A DNA stretch of 64,000 nucleotides from Hydractinia symbiolongicarpus (Eukaryota > Cnidaria > Hydrozoa > Anthoathecata > Hydractiniidae): contig NC_079888.1 of assembly GCF_029227915.1 (NCBI RefSeq), forward strand, positions 21,866,001 to 21,930,000, written 5' to 3'. Made by a program: the position numbers and the translations under genes. Below, piece by piece: positions 22,801-36,481 of the stretch. A model generated the notes under the pieces. The model saw only the letters and a program-made list of their open reading frames with translations. It did not search any database and was not told where the DNA came from. Each line of letters opens with the position of its first letter. The first letter of the stretch is position 1.

Positions 22801-25800
22801 TAAAAATCGTTCGGGAAATGAGTTTACTCCCTGGGTACTTTCTTTGTACACTTTTGACTATACGGGCCAAGCCAGGGATTTACGGGAAATCGCGGGTTTT
22901 CGTTTGCCGGCGATTAAACTTCTTTTATTCAGCGTCTCATCAAAAATGAAAACAATTTTGAAAACTACAAGTCTTATGCGTTTTAGTGGTGAAAAAATAA
23001 TTTAAAAAATCGTTCGGGAAATGAGTTTACTCCCTGGGTACTTTCTTTGTATACATTCGACTATACGGGCCAAGCCCGGGATTTACGGGAAATCGCGGGT
23101 TTTCGTTTGCCGGCGATTAAACCACTTTCATTAAACGTCTCTTCAAAAATGAAAACAATTCTAAAAACTACAAGTCTAATGCGTTTTAGTGGTGAAAAAA
23201 TAATTTAAAAAATCGTTCGGGAAATGTGTTTACTCCCTGGGTACTTTCTTTGTATACTTTTCACTATACGGACCGAGTCCGGGGTTTACGGGAAATGGAG
23301 GGTTTCGTTTGCCGACGATTAAACTTTTTTTTTTCAGCGTCTCATCAAAAATAAAAACATTTTTAAAAACTACAAGTCTCATGCGTTTTAGTGGTGAAAA
23401 GATAATTTAAAAAATCGTTCTGGAAATGAGTTTACTCACAGGGTACTTTCTTTCTATACATTCGACTATACGGGCTAAGCCCGGGATTTACGGAAAATCG
23501 CGGGTTTTCGTTTGCCGGCGATTAAACCACATTCATTAAGCGTCTCATCAAAAATGTAAACACTTTTGAAAGCTACAAGTCTCATGCGTTTTAGTGGTGA
23601 AAAAATAATTTTAAAAATCGTTCTGGAAATGAGTTTACTCCCTGGGTACTTCCTTTGATAACTTTTGACTATACGGGCCGAGTCCGGGATTTACAAGAAA
23701 TCGCGGGTTTTCGTTTGCCGGCGATTAAACCTCTTTTATTCAGCGTCTCATCAAAAATGTAAACACTTTTGAAAGCTACAAGTCTCATGCGTTTTAGTGG
23801 TGAAAAAATAATTTTAAAAATCGTTCTGGAAATGAGTTTACTCCCTGGGTACTTCCTTTGTATACTTTTGACTATACGGGCCGAGTCCGGGATTTACAAG
23901 AAATCGCGGGTTTTCGTTTGCCGGCGATTAAACCTCTTTTATTCAGCGTCTCATGAAAAATGTAAACACTTTTGAAAACTACAAGTCTCATGCGTTTTAG
24001 TGGTGTCAAAATAATTTAAAAAATCGTTTGGAAAATGAGTTTACTCCCTGGGTACTTTCTTTGTATACTTTCGACTATACGGGCCAAGCCCAGGATTTAC
24101 GGGAAATCGCGGGTTTTCGTTTGCCCGCGATTAAACCTCTTTCATTAAGCGTCTCATCAAAAATGAAAACATTTTTGAAAACTACAAGACTTATGCGTTT
24201 TAGTGGTGAAAAAATAATTTAAAAAATCGTTCTGGAAATGAGTTTACTTACAGGGTACTTTCTTTGTATACATTCGACTATAAAGGCCGAGTCCGGGGTT
24301 TACGGGAAATGGCGGGTTTTCGTTTGCCATCGATTAAACTTCTTTTATTCAGCGTCTCATCAAAAATGAAAACATTTTCAAAAACTACAAGTCTCATGCG
24401 TTTTAGTGGTGAAAAGATAATATAAAAAATCGTTTTGGAAATGAGTTTAATCCACAGGGTACTTTCTTTGTATACATTCGACTATAAGGGCCAAGCCCGG
24501 GATTTACGGAAAATCGCGGGTTTTCGTTTGCCGGCGATTAAACTTCTTTTATTCAGCGTCTCATCAAAAATGAAAACAATTTTGAAAACTACAAGTCTTA
24601 TGCGTTTTAGTGGTGAAAAAATAATTTAAAAAATCGTTCGGGAAATGAGTTTACTCCCTGGGTACTTTCTTTGTATACATTCGACTATACGGGCCAAGCC
24701 CGGGATTTACGGGAAATCGCGGGTTTTCGTTTGCCGGCAATTAAACCACTTTCATTAAACGTCTCTTCAAAAATGAAAACAATTCTGAAAACTACAAGTC
24801 TAATGCGTTTTAGTGGTGAAAAAATAATTTAAAAAATCGTTCGGGAAATGTGTTTACTCCCTGGGTACTTTCTTTGTATACTTTTGACTATACGGACCGA
24901 GTCCGGGGTTTACGGGAAATGGAGGGTTTCGTTTGCCGACGATTAAACTTTTTTTTTTCAGCGTCTCATCAAAAATAAAAACATTTTTAAAAACTACAAG
25001 TCTCATGCGTTTTAGTGGTGAAAAGATAATTTAAAAAATCGTTCTGGAAATGAGTTTACTCACAGGGTACTTTCTTTCTATACATTCGACTATACGGCCC
25101 AAGCCCGGGATTTACGGAAAATCGCGGGTTTTCGTTTGCCGGCGATTAAACCACATTCATTAAGCGTCTCATCAAAAACGAAAACATTTCTGAAAACTAC
25201 AAGTCTCATACGTTTTAGTGGTGAAAAAATAATTTTAAAAATCGTTCTGGAAATGAGTTTACTCCCTGGGTACTTTCTTTGTATACTTTTGACTATACGG
25301 GCCAAGCTAGGGATTTACGGGAAATCGCGGGTTTTCGTTTGCCGGCGATTAAACTTCTTTTATTCAGCGTCTCATCAAAAATGAAAACAATTTTGAAAAC
25401 TACAAGTCTTATGCGTTTTAGTGGTGAAAAAATAATTTAAAAAATCGTTCGGGAAATGAGTTTACTCCCTGGGTACTTTCTTTGTATACATTCGACTATA
25501 CGGGCCAAGCCCTGGATTTACGGGAAATCGCGGGTTTTCGTTTGCCGGCGATTAAACCAATTTCATTGAACGTCTCTTCAAAAATGAAAACATTTCTGAA
25601 AACTACAAGTCTCATACGTTTTAGTGGTGAAAAAATAATTTTAAAAATCGTTCTGGAAATGAGTTTACTCCCTGGGTACTTTCTTTGTATACTTTTGACT
25701 ATACGGGCCGAGTCCGGGATTTACGGGAAATCGTGGGTTTTCGTTTGCCGGCGATTAAACCTCTTTCATTAAGCGTCTCATCAAAAATGAAAAAATTTCT

Positions 25801-27134
25801 GAAAACTACAAGTCTCATACGTTTTAGTGGTGAAAAAATAATTTTAAAAATCGTTCGGGAAATGAGTTTACTCCCTGGGTACTTTCTTTGTACACTTTTG
25901 ACTATACGGGCCAAGCTAGGGATTTACGGGAAATCGCGGGTTTTCGTTTGCCGGCGATTAAACTTCTTTTATTCAGCGTCTCATCAAAAATGAAAACAAT
26001 TTTGAAAACTACAAGTCTTATGCGTTTTAGTGGTGAAAAAATAATTTAAAAAATCGTTCGGGAAATGAGTTTACTCCATGGGTACTTTCTTTGTATACAT
26101 TCGACTATACGGGCCAAGCCCGGGATTTACGGGAAATCGCGGGTTTTCGTTTGCCGGCGATTAAACCACTTTCATTAAACGTCTCTTCAAAAATGAAAAA
26201 ATTTCTGAAAACTACAAGGCTAATGCGTTTTAGTGGTGAAAAAATAATTTAAAAAATCGTTCGGGAAATGAGTTTATTCCCTGGGTACTTTCTTTGTATA
26301 CTTTTGACTATACGGGCCGAGTCCGGGGTTTACGGGAAATGGCGGGTTTCGTTTGCCGTCGATTAAACTTCTTTTATTCAGCGTCTCATCAAAAATAAAA
26401 ACATTTTTAAAAACTACAAGTCTCATGCGTTTTAGTGGTGAAAAGATAATTTAAAAAATAGTTCTGGAAATGAGTTTACTCACAGGGTACTTTCTTTCTA
26501 TACATTCGACTATACGGGCCAAGCCCGGGATTTACGGAAAATCGCGGGTTTTCGTTTGCCGGCGATTAAACCACATTCATTAAGCGTCTCATCAAAAACG
26601 AAAACATTTCTGAAAACTACAAGTCTCATACGTTTTAGTGGTGAAAAAATAATTTTAAAAATCGTTCTGGAAATGAGTTTACTCCCTGGGTACTTTCTTT
26701 GTATACTTTTGACTATACGGGCCAAGCTAGGGATTTACGGGAAATCGCGGGTTTTCGTTTGCCGGCGATTAAACTTCTTTTATTCAGCGTCTCATCAAAA
26801 ATGAAAACAATTTTGAAAACTACAAGTCTTATGCGTTTTAGTGGTGAAAAAATAATTTAAAAAATCGTTCGGGAAATGAGTTTACTCCCTGGGTACTTTC
26901 TTTGTATACATTCGACTATACGGGCCAAGCCCGGGATTTACGGGAAATCGCGGGTTTTCGTTTGCCCGCGATTAAACCTCTTTTATTCAGCGTCTCATCA
27001 AAAATGTAAACACTTTTGAAAGCTACAAGTTTCATGCGTTTTAGTGGTGTCAAAATAATTTAAAAAATCGTTTGGAAAATGAGTTTACTCCCTGGGTACT
27101 TTCTTTGTATACTTTCGACTATACGGGCCAAGCC
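22801..27134. repeat. Rearranged satellite block, 7-mer and 9-mer spacings
   Basis: Monomers of the preceding 8-mer reappear with altered spacing (1,826 bp). The stretch near 25,000-25,530 recurs at 26,420-26,950, 1,420 bp away (seven monomers). Two monomers carry the T10 tract described separately. 23,760-26,000 is the paralogue of 35,730-38,150. GTTTAATCCACAGGG near 24,445 and 36,412 marks the match, whose offset jumps from 11,967 to 12,170 bp across a one-monomer indel. Confidence 0.83.
23325..23334 (+). repeat. T10 tract marking a diagnostic monomer type (first of 11)
   Basis: After ATTAAAC this monomer type has ten T in place of TTCTTTTATT. It is linked to ACGGACCGAG, ATGGAGGGTTTCG (one T fewer, so the monomer is a base shorter) and GCCGACG. 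Other copies start at 24,949, 37,119, 38,134, 39,351, 40,366, 41,380, 41,785, 43,205, 44,219 and 44,624. The first two have CCGGGGTTT and the other nine have CCAGGGTTT. This dates that change to before the 37-45 kb expansions. Confidence 0.93.
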
Positions 27135-30100
27135 GGGATTTACGGGAAATCGCGGGTTTTCGTTTGCCCGCGATTAAACCTTTTTCATTAAGCGTCTCAT
27201 CAAAAACGAAAACATTTCTGAAAACCACAAGTCTCATACGTTTTAGTGGTGAAAAAATAATTTTAAAAATCGTTCGGGAAATGAGTTTACTCCCTGGGTA
27301 CTTTCTTTGTATACATTCGACTATACGGGCCAAGCCCGGGATTTACGGGAAATCGCGGGTTTTCGTTTGCCGGCGATTAAACCACTTTCATTAAACGTCT
27401 CTTCAAAAATGAAAAAATTTCTGAAAACTACAAGTCTAATGCGTTTTAGTGGTGAAAAAATAATTTAAAAATCGTTCGGGAAATGAGCTTACTCCCTGGG
27501 TACTTTTTTTGTATACTTTTGACTGTACGGGCCGAGTCCGGGGTTTACGGGAAATGGCGGGTTTCGTTTGCCGTCGATTAAACTTCTTTTATTCAGCGTC
27601 TCATCAAAAATAAAAACATTTTTAAAAACTACAAGTCTCATGCGTTTTAGTGGTGAAAAGATAATTTAAAAAATCGTTCTGGAAATGAGTTTACTCACAG
27701 GGTACTTTCTTTCTATACATTCGACTATACGGGCCAAGCCCGGGATTTACGGAAAATCGTTGGTTTTCGTTTGCCGGCGATTAAACCACATTCATTAAGC
27801 GTCTCATCAAAAACGAAAACATTTCTGAAAACTACAAGTCTCATACGTTTTAGTGGTGAAAAAATAATTTTAAAAATCGTTCTGGAAATGAGTTTACTCC
27901 CTTGGTATTTCTTTGTATACTTTTGACTATACGGGCCAAGCTAGGGATTAACGGGAAATCGCGGGTTTTCGTTTGCCGGCGATTAAACTTCTTTTATTCA
28001 GCGTCTCATCAAAAATGAAAACAATTTTAAAAACTACAAGTCTTATGCGTTTTAGTGGTGAAAAAATAATTTAAAAAATCGTTCGGGAAATGAGTTTACT
28101 CCCTGGGTACTTTCTTTGTATACATTCGACTATACGGGCCAAGCCCGGGATTTACGGGAAATCGCGGGTTTTCGTTTGCCCGCGATTAAACCTCTTTCAT
28201 TAAGCGTCTCATCAAAAATGATAACATTTTCAAAAACTACAAGACTTATGCGTTTTAGTGGTGAAAAATAATTTAAAAAATTGTTCTGGAAATGAGTTTA
28301 CTTACAGGGTACTTTCTTTGTATACATTCGACTATACAGGCCAAGCCCGGGATTTACGGGAAATCGAGGGTTTTCGTTTGCCGGCGATTAAACCCCTTTC
28401 ATTAAGCGTCTCATCAAAAATGAAAACATTTCTGAAAACTACAAGTCTCATACGTTTTAGTGGTGAAAAAATAATTTTAAAAATCGTTCGGGAAATGAGT
28501 TTACTCCCTGGGTACTTTCTTTGTATACTTTTGACTATACGGGCCAAGCTAGGGATTTACGGGAAATCGCGGGTTTTCGTTAGCCGGCGATTAATCTTCT
28601 TTTATTCAGCGTCTCATCAAAAATAAAAACATTTTTAAAAACTACAAGTCTCATGCGTTTTAGTGGTGAAAAGATAATTTAAAAAATCGTTCTGGAAATG
28701 AGTTTACTCACAGGGTACTTTCTTTCTATATATTCGACTATACGGGCCAAGCCCGGGATTTACGGGAAATCGCGGGTTTTCGTTTGCCCGCGATTAAACC
28801 TTTTTCATTAAGCGTCTCATCAAAAACGAAAACATTTCTGAAAACCACAAGTCTCATACGTTTTAGTGGTGAAAAAATAATTTTAAAAATCGTTCGGGAA
28901 ATGAGTTTACTCCCTGGGTACTTTCTTTGTATACATTCGACTATACGGGCCAAGCCCGGGATTTACGGGAAATCGCGGGTTTTCGTTTGCCCGCGATTAA
29001 ACCTCTTTCATTAAGCGTCTCATCAAAAATGATAACATTTTCAAAAACTACAAGACTTATGCGTTTTAGTGGTGAAAAAATAATTTTAAAAATCGTTCGG
29101 GAAATGAGTTTACTCCCTGGGTACTTTCTTTGTATACTTTTGACTATACGGGCCAAGCTAGGGATTTACGGGAAATCGCGGGTTTTCGTTAGCCGGCGAT
29201 TAATCTTCTTTTATTCAGCGTCTCATCAAAAATAAAAACATTTTTAAAAACTACAAGTCTCATGCGTTTTAGTGGTGAAAAGATAATTTAAAAAATCGTT
29301 CTGGAAATGAGTTTACTCACAGGGTACTTTCTTTCTATATATTCGACTATACGGGCCAAGCCCGGGATTTACGGGAAATCGCGGGTTTTCGTTTGCCCGC
29401 GATTAAACCTTTTTCATTAAGCGTCTCATCAAAAACGAAAACATTTCTGAAAACCACAAGTCTCATACGTTTTAGTGGTGAAAAAATAATTTTAAAAATC
29501 GTTCGGGAAATGAGTTTACTCCCTGGGTACTTTCTTTGTATACATTCGACTATACGGGCCAAGCCCGGGATTTACGGGAAATCGCGGGTTTTCGTTTGCC
29601 GGCGATTAAACCACTTTCATTAAACGTCTCTTCAAAAATGAAAAAATTTCTGAAAACTACAAGTCTAATGCGTTTTAGTGGTGAAAAAATAATTTAAAAA
29701 TCGTTCGGGAAATGAGCTTACTCCCTGGGTACTTTTTTTGTATACTTTTGACTGTACGGGCCGAGTCCGGGGTTTACGGGAAATGGCGGGTTTCGTTTGC
29801 CGTCGATTAAACTTCTTTTATTCAGCGTCTCATCAAAAATAAAAACATTTTTAAAAACTACAAGTCTCATGCGTTTTAGTGGTGAAAAGATAATTTAAAA
29901 AATCGTTCTGGAAATGAGTTTACTCACAGGGTACTTTCTTTCTATACATTCGACTATACGGGCCAAGCCCGGGATTTACGGAAAATCGTTGGTTTTCGTT
30001 TGCCGGCGATTAAACCACATTCATTAAGCGTCTCATCAAAAACGAAAACATTTCTGAAAACTACAAGTCTCATACGTTTTAGTGGTGAAAAAATAATTTT

Positions 30101-30993
30101 AAAAATCGTTCTGGAAATGAGTTTACTCCCTTGGTATTTCTTTGTATACTTTTGACTATACGGGCCAAGCTAGGGATTAACGGGAAATCGCGGGTTTTCG
30201 TTTGCCGGCGATTAAACTTCTTTTATTCAGCGTCTCATCAAAAATGAAAACAATTTTAAAAACTACAAGTCTTATGCGTTTTAGTGGTGAAAAAATAATT
30301 TAAAAAATCGTTCGGGAAATGAGTTTACTCCCTGGGTACTTTCTTTGTATACATTCGACTATACGGGCCAAGCCCGGGATTTACGGGAAATCGCGGGTTT
30401 TCGTTTGCCCGCGATTAAACCTCTTTCATTAAGCGTCTCATCAAAAATGATAACATTTTCAAAAACTACAAGACTTATGCGTTTTAGTGGTGAAAAATAA
30501 TTTAAAAAATTGTTCTGGAAATGAGTTTACTTACAGGGTACTTTCTTTGTATACATTCGACTATACAGGCCAAGCCCGGGATTTACGGGAAATCGAGGGT
30601 TTTCGTTTGCCGGCGATTAAACCCCTTTCATTAAGCGTCTCATCAAAAATGAAAACATTTCTGAAAACTACAAGTCTCATACGTTTTAGTGGTGAAAAAA
30701 TAATTTTAAAAATCGTTCGGGAAATGAGTTTACTCCCTGGGTACTTTCTTTGTATACTTTTGACTATACGGGCCAAGCTAGGGATTTACGGGAAATCGCG
30801 GGTTTTCGTTAGCCGGCGATTAATCTTCTTTTATTCAGCGTCTCATCAAAAATAAAAACATTTTTAAAAACTACAAGTCTCATGCGTTTTAGTGGTGAAA
30901 AGATAATTTAAAAAATCGTTCTGGAAATGAGTTTACTCACAGGGTACTTTCTTTCTATATATTCGACTATACGGGCCAAGCCCGGGATTTACG
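27135..30993. repeat. Duplication with 2,229-bp period (27,135-28,764 and 29,364-30,993)
   Basis: About 1,630 bp recur at an offset of 2,229 bp, with no difference in the positions I compared. Shared rare variants include GAGCTTACTCC with TACTTTTTTTG, GACTGTACGGG, AAATCGTTGGTTTTCG, CCCTTGGTATTTC and GGGATTAACGGG. The match ends at 28,764/30,993, where one copy has ACGGGAAATCG and the other ACGGAAAATCG. Between the copies lies a 609-bp tandem 3-mer. The same region recurs more distantly at 46.4-48.5 kb at an offset of about 19,877 bp. Confidence 0.88.
28454..29599. repeat. 609-bp 3-mer tandem duplication
   Basis: 28,454-28,990 matches 29,063-29,599 at a 609-bp offset. Both contain CGTTAGCCGGCGATTAATC, CTATATATTCG, CCTTTTTCATTAAG and AAAACCACAAG in the same order. 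It lies inside the 2,229-bp structure, so a short duplication is nested in a longer one. Confidence 0.86.
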
Positions 30994-33900
30994 GAAAATC
31001 GCGGGTTTTCGTTTGCCGGCGATTAAACCACATTCATTAAGCGTCTCATCAAAAACGAAAACATTTCTGAAAACTACAAGTCTCATACGTTTTAGTGGTG
31101 AAAAAATAATTTTAAAAATCGTTCTGGAAATGAGTTTACTCCCTGGGTACTTTCTTTGTATACTTTTGACTATACGGGCCAAGCTAGGGATTTACGGGAA
31201 ATCGCGGGTTTTCGTTTGCCGGCGATTAAACTTCTTTTATTCAGCGTCTCATCAAAAATAAAAACATTTTTAAAAACTACAACTCTCATGCGTTTTAGTG
31301 GTGAAAAGATAATTTTAAAAATCGTTCGGGAAATGAGTTTACTCCCTGGGTACTTTCTTTGTATACTTTTGACTATACGGGCCAAGCTAGGGATTTAAGG
31401 GAAATCGCGGGTTTTCGTTAGCTGGCGATTAAACTTCTTTTATTCAGCGTCTCATCAAAAATAAAAACATTTTTAAAAACTACAAGTCTCATGCGTTTTA
31501 GTGGTGAAAAGATAATTTAAAAAATCGTTCTGGAAATGAGTTTACTCACAGGGTACTTTCTTTCTATATATTCGACTATACGGGCCAAGCCCGGGATTTA
31601 CGGAAAATCGCGGGTTTTCGTTTGCCGGCGATTAAACCACATTCATTAAGCGTCTCATCAAAAACGAAAACATTTCTGAAAACTACAAGTCTCATACGTT
31701 TTAGTGGTGAAAAAATAATTTTAAAAATCGTTCTGGAAATGAGTTTACTCCCTGGGTACTTTCTTTGTATACTTTTGACTATACGGGCCAAGCTAGGGAT
31801 TTACGGGAAATCGCGGGTTTTCGTTTGCCGGCGATTAAACTTCTTTTATTCAGCGTCTCATCAAAAATAAAAACATTTTTAAAAACTACAAGTCTCATGC
31901 GTTTTAGTGGTGAAAAGATAATTTAAAAAATCGTTCGGGAAATGAGTTTACTCCCTGGGTACTTTCTTTGTATACATTCGACTATACGGGCCAAGCCCGG
32001 GATTTACGGGAAATCGCGGGTTTTCGTTTGCCGGCGATTAAACCACTTTCATTAAACGTCTCTTCAAAAATGAAAACATTTTTAGAAACTACAAGTCTCA
32101 TGGGCTTTAGTGGTGAAATAATAATTTAAAAAATCGTTCGGGAAATGAGTTTACTCCCTGGGTACTTCCTTTGTATACTTTTGACTATACGGGCCGAGTC
32201 CGGGATTTACGGGAAATCGCAGGTTTTCGTTTGCCGGCGATTAAACCTCTTTTATTCAGCGTCTCATCAAAAATGTAAACACTTTTGAAAGCTACAAGTC
32301 TCATGCGTTTTAGTGGTGAAAAAATAATTTTAAAAATCGTTCTGGAAATGAGTTTACTCCCTGGGTACTTCCTATGTATACTTTTGACTATACGGGCCGA
32401 GTCCGGGATTTACAAGAAATCGCGGGTTTTCGTTTGCCGGCGATTAAACCTCTTTTATTCAGCGTCTCATCAAAAATGTAAACAGTTTTGAAAACTACAA
32501 GTCTCATGCGTTTTAGTGGTGTCAAAATAATTTTAAAAATCGTTCTGGAAATGAGTTTACTCCCTGGGTACTTTCTTTGTATACTTTTGACTATACGGGC
32601 CAAGCTAGGGATTTACGGGAAATCGCGGGTTTTCGTTTGCCGGCGATTAAACTTCTTTTATTCAGCGTCTCATCAAAAATAAAAACATTTTTAAAAACTA
32701 CAAGTCTCATGCGTTTTAGTGGTGAAAAGATAATTTAAAAAATCGTTCGGGAAATGAGTTTACTCCCTGGGTACTTTCTTTGTATACATTCGACTATACG
32801 GGCCAAGCCCAGGATTTACGGGAAATCGCGGGTTTTCGTTTGCCGGCGATTAAACCACTTTCATTAAACGTCTCTTCAAAAATGAAAACATTTTTAGAAA
32901 CTACAAGTCTCATGGGCTTTAGTGGTGAAATAATAATTTAAAAAATCGTTCGGGAAATGAGTTTACTCCCTGGGTACTTCCTTTGTATACTTTTGACTAT
33001 ACGGGCCGAGTCCGGGATTTACGGGAAATCGCAGGTTTTCGTTTGCCGGCGATTAAACCTCTTTTATTCAGCGTCTCATCAAAAATGTAAACACTTTTGA
33101 AAGCTACAAGTCTCATGCGTTTTAGTGGTGAAAAAATAATTTTAAAAATCGTTCTGGAAATGAGTTTACTCCCTGGGTACTTCCTTTGTATACTTTTGAC
33201 TATACAGGCCAAGCCCGGGATTTACGGGAAATCGAGGGTTTTCGTTTGCCGGCGATTAAACCCCTTTCATTAAGCGTCTCATCAAAAATGAAAACATTTC
33301 TGAAAACTACAAGTCTCATACGTTTTAGTGGTGAAAAAATAATTTTAAAAATCGTTCGGGAAATGAGTTTACTCCCTGGGTACTTTCTTTGTATACTTTT
33401 GACTATACGGGCCAAGCTAGGGATTTACGGGAAATCGCGGGTTTTCGTTAGCCGGCGATTAATCTTCTTTTATTCAGCGTCTCATCAAAAATAAAAACAT
33501 TTTTAAAAACTACAAGTCTCATGCGTTTTAGTGGTGAAAAGATAATTTAAAAAATCGTTCTGGAAATGAGTTTACTCACAGGGTACTTTCTTTCTATATA
33601 TTCGACTATACGGGCCAAGCCCGGGATTTACGGAAAATCGCGGGTTTTCGTTTGCCGGCGATTAAACCACATTCATTAAGCGTCTCATCAAAAACGAAAA
33701 CATTTCTGAAAACTACAAGTCTCATACGTTTTAGTGGTGAAAAAATAATTTTAAAAATCGTTCTGGAAATGAGTTTACTCCCTGGGTACTTTCTTTGTAT
33801 ACTTTTGACTATACGGGCCAAGCTAGGGATTTACGGGAAATCGCGGGTTTTCGTTTGCCGGCGATTAAACTTCTTTTATTCAGCGTCTCATCAAAAATAA

Positions 33901-35841
33901 AAACATTTTTAAAAACTACAACTCTCATGCGTTTTAGTGGTGAAAAGATAATTTTAAAAATCGTTCGGGAAATGAGTTTACTCCCTGGGTACTTTCTTTG
34001 TATACTTTTGACTATACGGGCCAAGCTAGGGATTTAAGGGAAATCGCGGGTTTTCGTTAGCTGGCGATTAAACTTCTTTTATTCAGCGTCTCATCAAAAA
34101 TAAAAACATTTTTAAAAACTACAAGTCTCATGCGTTTTAGTGGTGAAAAGATAATTTAAAAAATCGTTCTGGAAATGAGTTTACTCACAGGGTACTTTCT
34201 TTCTATATATTCGACTATACGGGCCAAGCCCGGGATTTACGGAAAATCGCGGGTTTTCGTTTGCCGGCGATTAAACCACATTCATTAAGCGTCTCATCAA
34301 AAACGAAAACATTTCTGAAAACTACAAGTCTCATACGTTTTAGTGGTGAAAAAATAATTTTAAAAATCGTTCTGGAAATGAGTTTACTCCCTGGGTACTT
34401 TCTTTGTATACTTTTGACTATACGGGCCAAGCTAGGGATTTACGGGAAATCGCGGGTTTTCGTTTGCCGGCGATTAAACTTCTTTTATTCAGCGTCTCAT
34501 CAAAAATAAAAACATTTTTAAAAACTACAAGTCTCATGCGTTTTAGTGGTGAAAAGATAATTTAAAAAATCGTTCGGGAAATGAGTTTACTCCCTGGGTA
34601 CTTTCTTTGTATACATTCGACTATACGGGCCAAGCCCGGGATTTACGGGAAATCGCGGGTTTTCGTTTGCCGGCGATTAAACCACTTTCATTAAACGTCT
34701 CTTCAAAAATGAAAACATTTTTAGAAACTACAAGTCTCATGGGCTTTAGTGGTGAAATAATAATTTAAAAAATCGTTCGGGAAATGAGTTTACTCCCTGG
34801 GTACTTCCTTTGTATACTTTTGACTATACGGGCCGAGTCCGGGATTTACGGGAAATCGCAGGTTTTCGTTTGCCGGCGATTAAACCTCTTTTATTCAGCG
34901 TCTCATCAAAAATGTAAACACTTTTGAAAGCTACAAGTCTCATGCGTTTTAGTGGTGAAAAAATAATTTTAAAAATCGTTCTGGAAATGAGTTTACTCCC
35001 TGGGTACTTCCTATGTATACTTTTGACTATACGGGCCGAGTCCGGGATTTACAAGAAATCGCGGGTTTTCGTTTGCCGGCGATTAAACCTCTTTTATTCA
35101 GCGTCTCATCAAAAATGTAAACAGTTTTGAAAACTACAAGTCTCATGCGTTTTAGTGGTGTCAAAATAATTTTAAAAATCGTTCTGGAAATGAGTTTACT
35201 CCCTGGGTACTTTCTTTGTATACTTTTGACTATACGGGCCAAGCTAGGGATTTACGGGAAATCGCGGGTTTTCGTTTGCCGGCGATTAAACTTCTTTTAT
35301 TCAGCGTCTCATCAAAAATAAAAACATTTTTAAAAACTACAAGTCTCATGCGTTTTAGTGGTGAAAAGATAATTTAAAAAATCGTTCGGGAAATGAGTTT
35401 ACTCCCTGGGTACTTTCTTTGTATACATTCGACTATACGGGCCAAGCCCAGGATTTACGGGAAATCGCGGGTTTTCGTTTGCCGGCGATTAAACCACTTT
35501 CATTAAACGTCTCTTCAAAAATGAAAACATTTTTAGAAACTACAAGTCTCATGGGCTTTAGTGGTGAAATAATAATTTAAAAAATCGTTCGGGAAATGAG
35601 TTTACTCCCTGGGTACTTCCTTTGTATACTTTTGACTATACGGGCCGAGTCCGGGATTTACGGGAAATCGCAGGTTTTCGTTTGCCGGCGATTAAACCTC
35701 TTTTATTCAGCGTCTCATCAAAAATGTAAACACTTTTGAAAGCTACAAGTCTCATGCGTTTTAGTGGTGAAAAAATAATTTTAAAAATCGTTCTGGAAAT
35801 GAGTTTACTCCCTGGGTACTTCCTTTGTATACTTTTGACTA
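30564..35841. repeat. 13-mer higher-order repeat, 2,639 bp, two adjacent copies
   Basis: The copies are 30,564-33,202 and 33,203-35,841, exactly adjacent and exactly 13 x 203 bp. All rare variants I checked are shared: CGTTAGCCGGCGATTAATC, GGGATTTAAGGG with TTAGCTGGCG, TTCCTATGTATAC, GCCCAGGATTTACGG and TTTTTAGAAACTACAAG. I found no difference by eye. Each copy contains a 609-bp 3-mer (30,967 and 31,576 series) and an 812-bp 4-mer (TTTAGAAACT at 32,081 and 32,893). This is the cleanest recent duplication in the window. Confidence 0.92.
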
Positions 35842-36481
35842 TACGGGCCGAGTCCGGGATTTACAAGAAATCGCGGGTTTTCGTTTGCCGGCGATTAAAC
35901 CTCTTTTATTCAGCGTCTCATCAAAAATGTAAACAGTTTTGAAAACTACAAGTCTCATGCGTTTTAGTGGTGTCAAAATAATTTAAAAAATCGTTTGGAA
36001 AATGAGTTTACTCCCTGGGTACTTTCTTTGTATACTTTCGACTATACGGGCCAAGCCCGGGATTTACGGGAAATCGCGGGTTTTCGTTTGCCCGCGATTA
36101 AACCTCTTTCATTAAGCGTCTCATCAAAAATGAAAACATTTTTGAAAACTACAAGACTTATGCGTTTTAGTGGTGAAAAATTAATTTAAAAAATCGTTCT
36201 GGAAATGAGTTTACTTACAGGGTACTTTCTTTGTATACATTCGACTATACAGGCCGAGTCCGGGGTTTACGGGAAATGGCGGGTTTTCGTTTGCCATCGA
36301 TTAAACTTCTTTTATTCAGCGTCTCATCAAAAATGAAAACATTTTCAAAAACTACAAGTCTCATGCGTTTTAGTGGTGAAAAGATAATATAAAAAATCGT
36401 TTTGGAAATGAGTTTAATCCACAGGGTACTTTCTTTGTATACATTCGACTATAAGGGCCAAGCCCGGGATTTACGGAAAAT
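35842..36481. repeat. Linker monomers between the 13-mer and 11-mer blocks
   Basis: About three monomers: GGAAAATGAG with GCCCGCG, then GCCATCG, then the start of the GTTTAATCCACAGGG monomer. They match 24,000-24,500 at an offset of 11,967 bp. Apart from that ancestry nothing distinguishes them. Confidence 0.8.

Noticed and set aside
28258-28626. Repeated 122-codon frames (also at 30,487, 48,136, 50,974, 51,582 and 52,798) suggesting a small gene family
   Set aside because: They coincide with one monomer type (GGTGAAAAATAATTT, one A fewer) that joins two open frames. Their spacing follows HOR periods (2,229, 2,838, 608 and 1,216 bp), so they are copies of a repeat, not a gene family.
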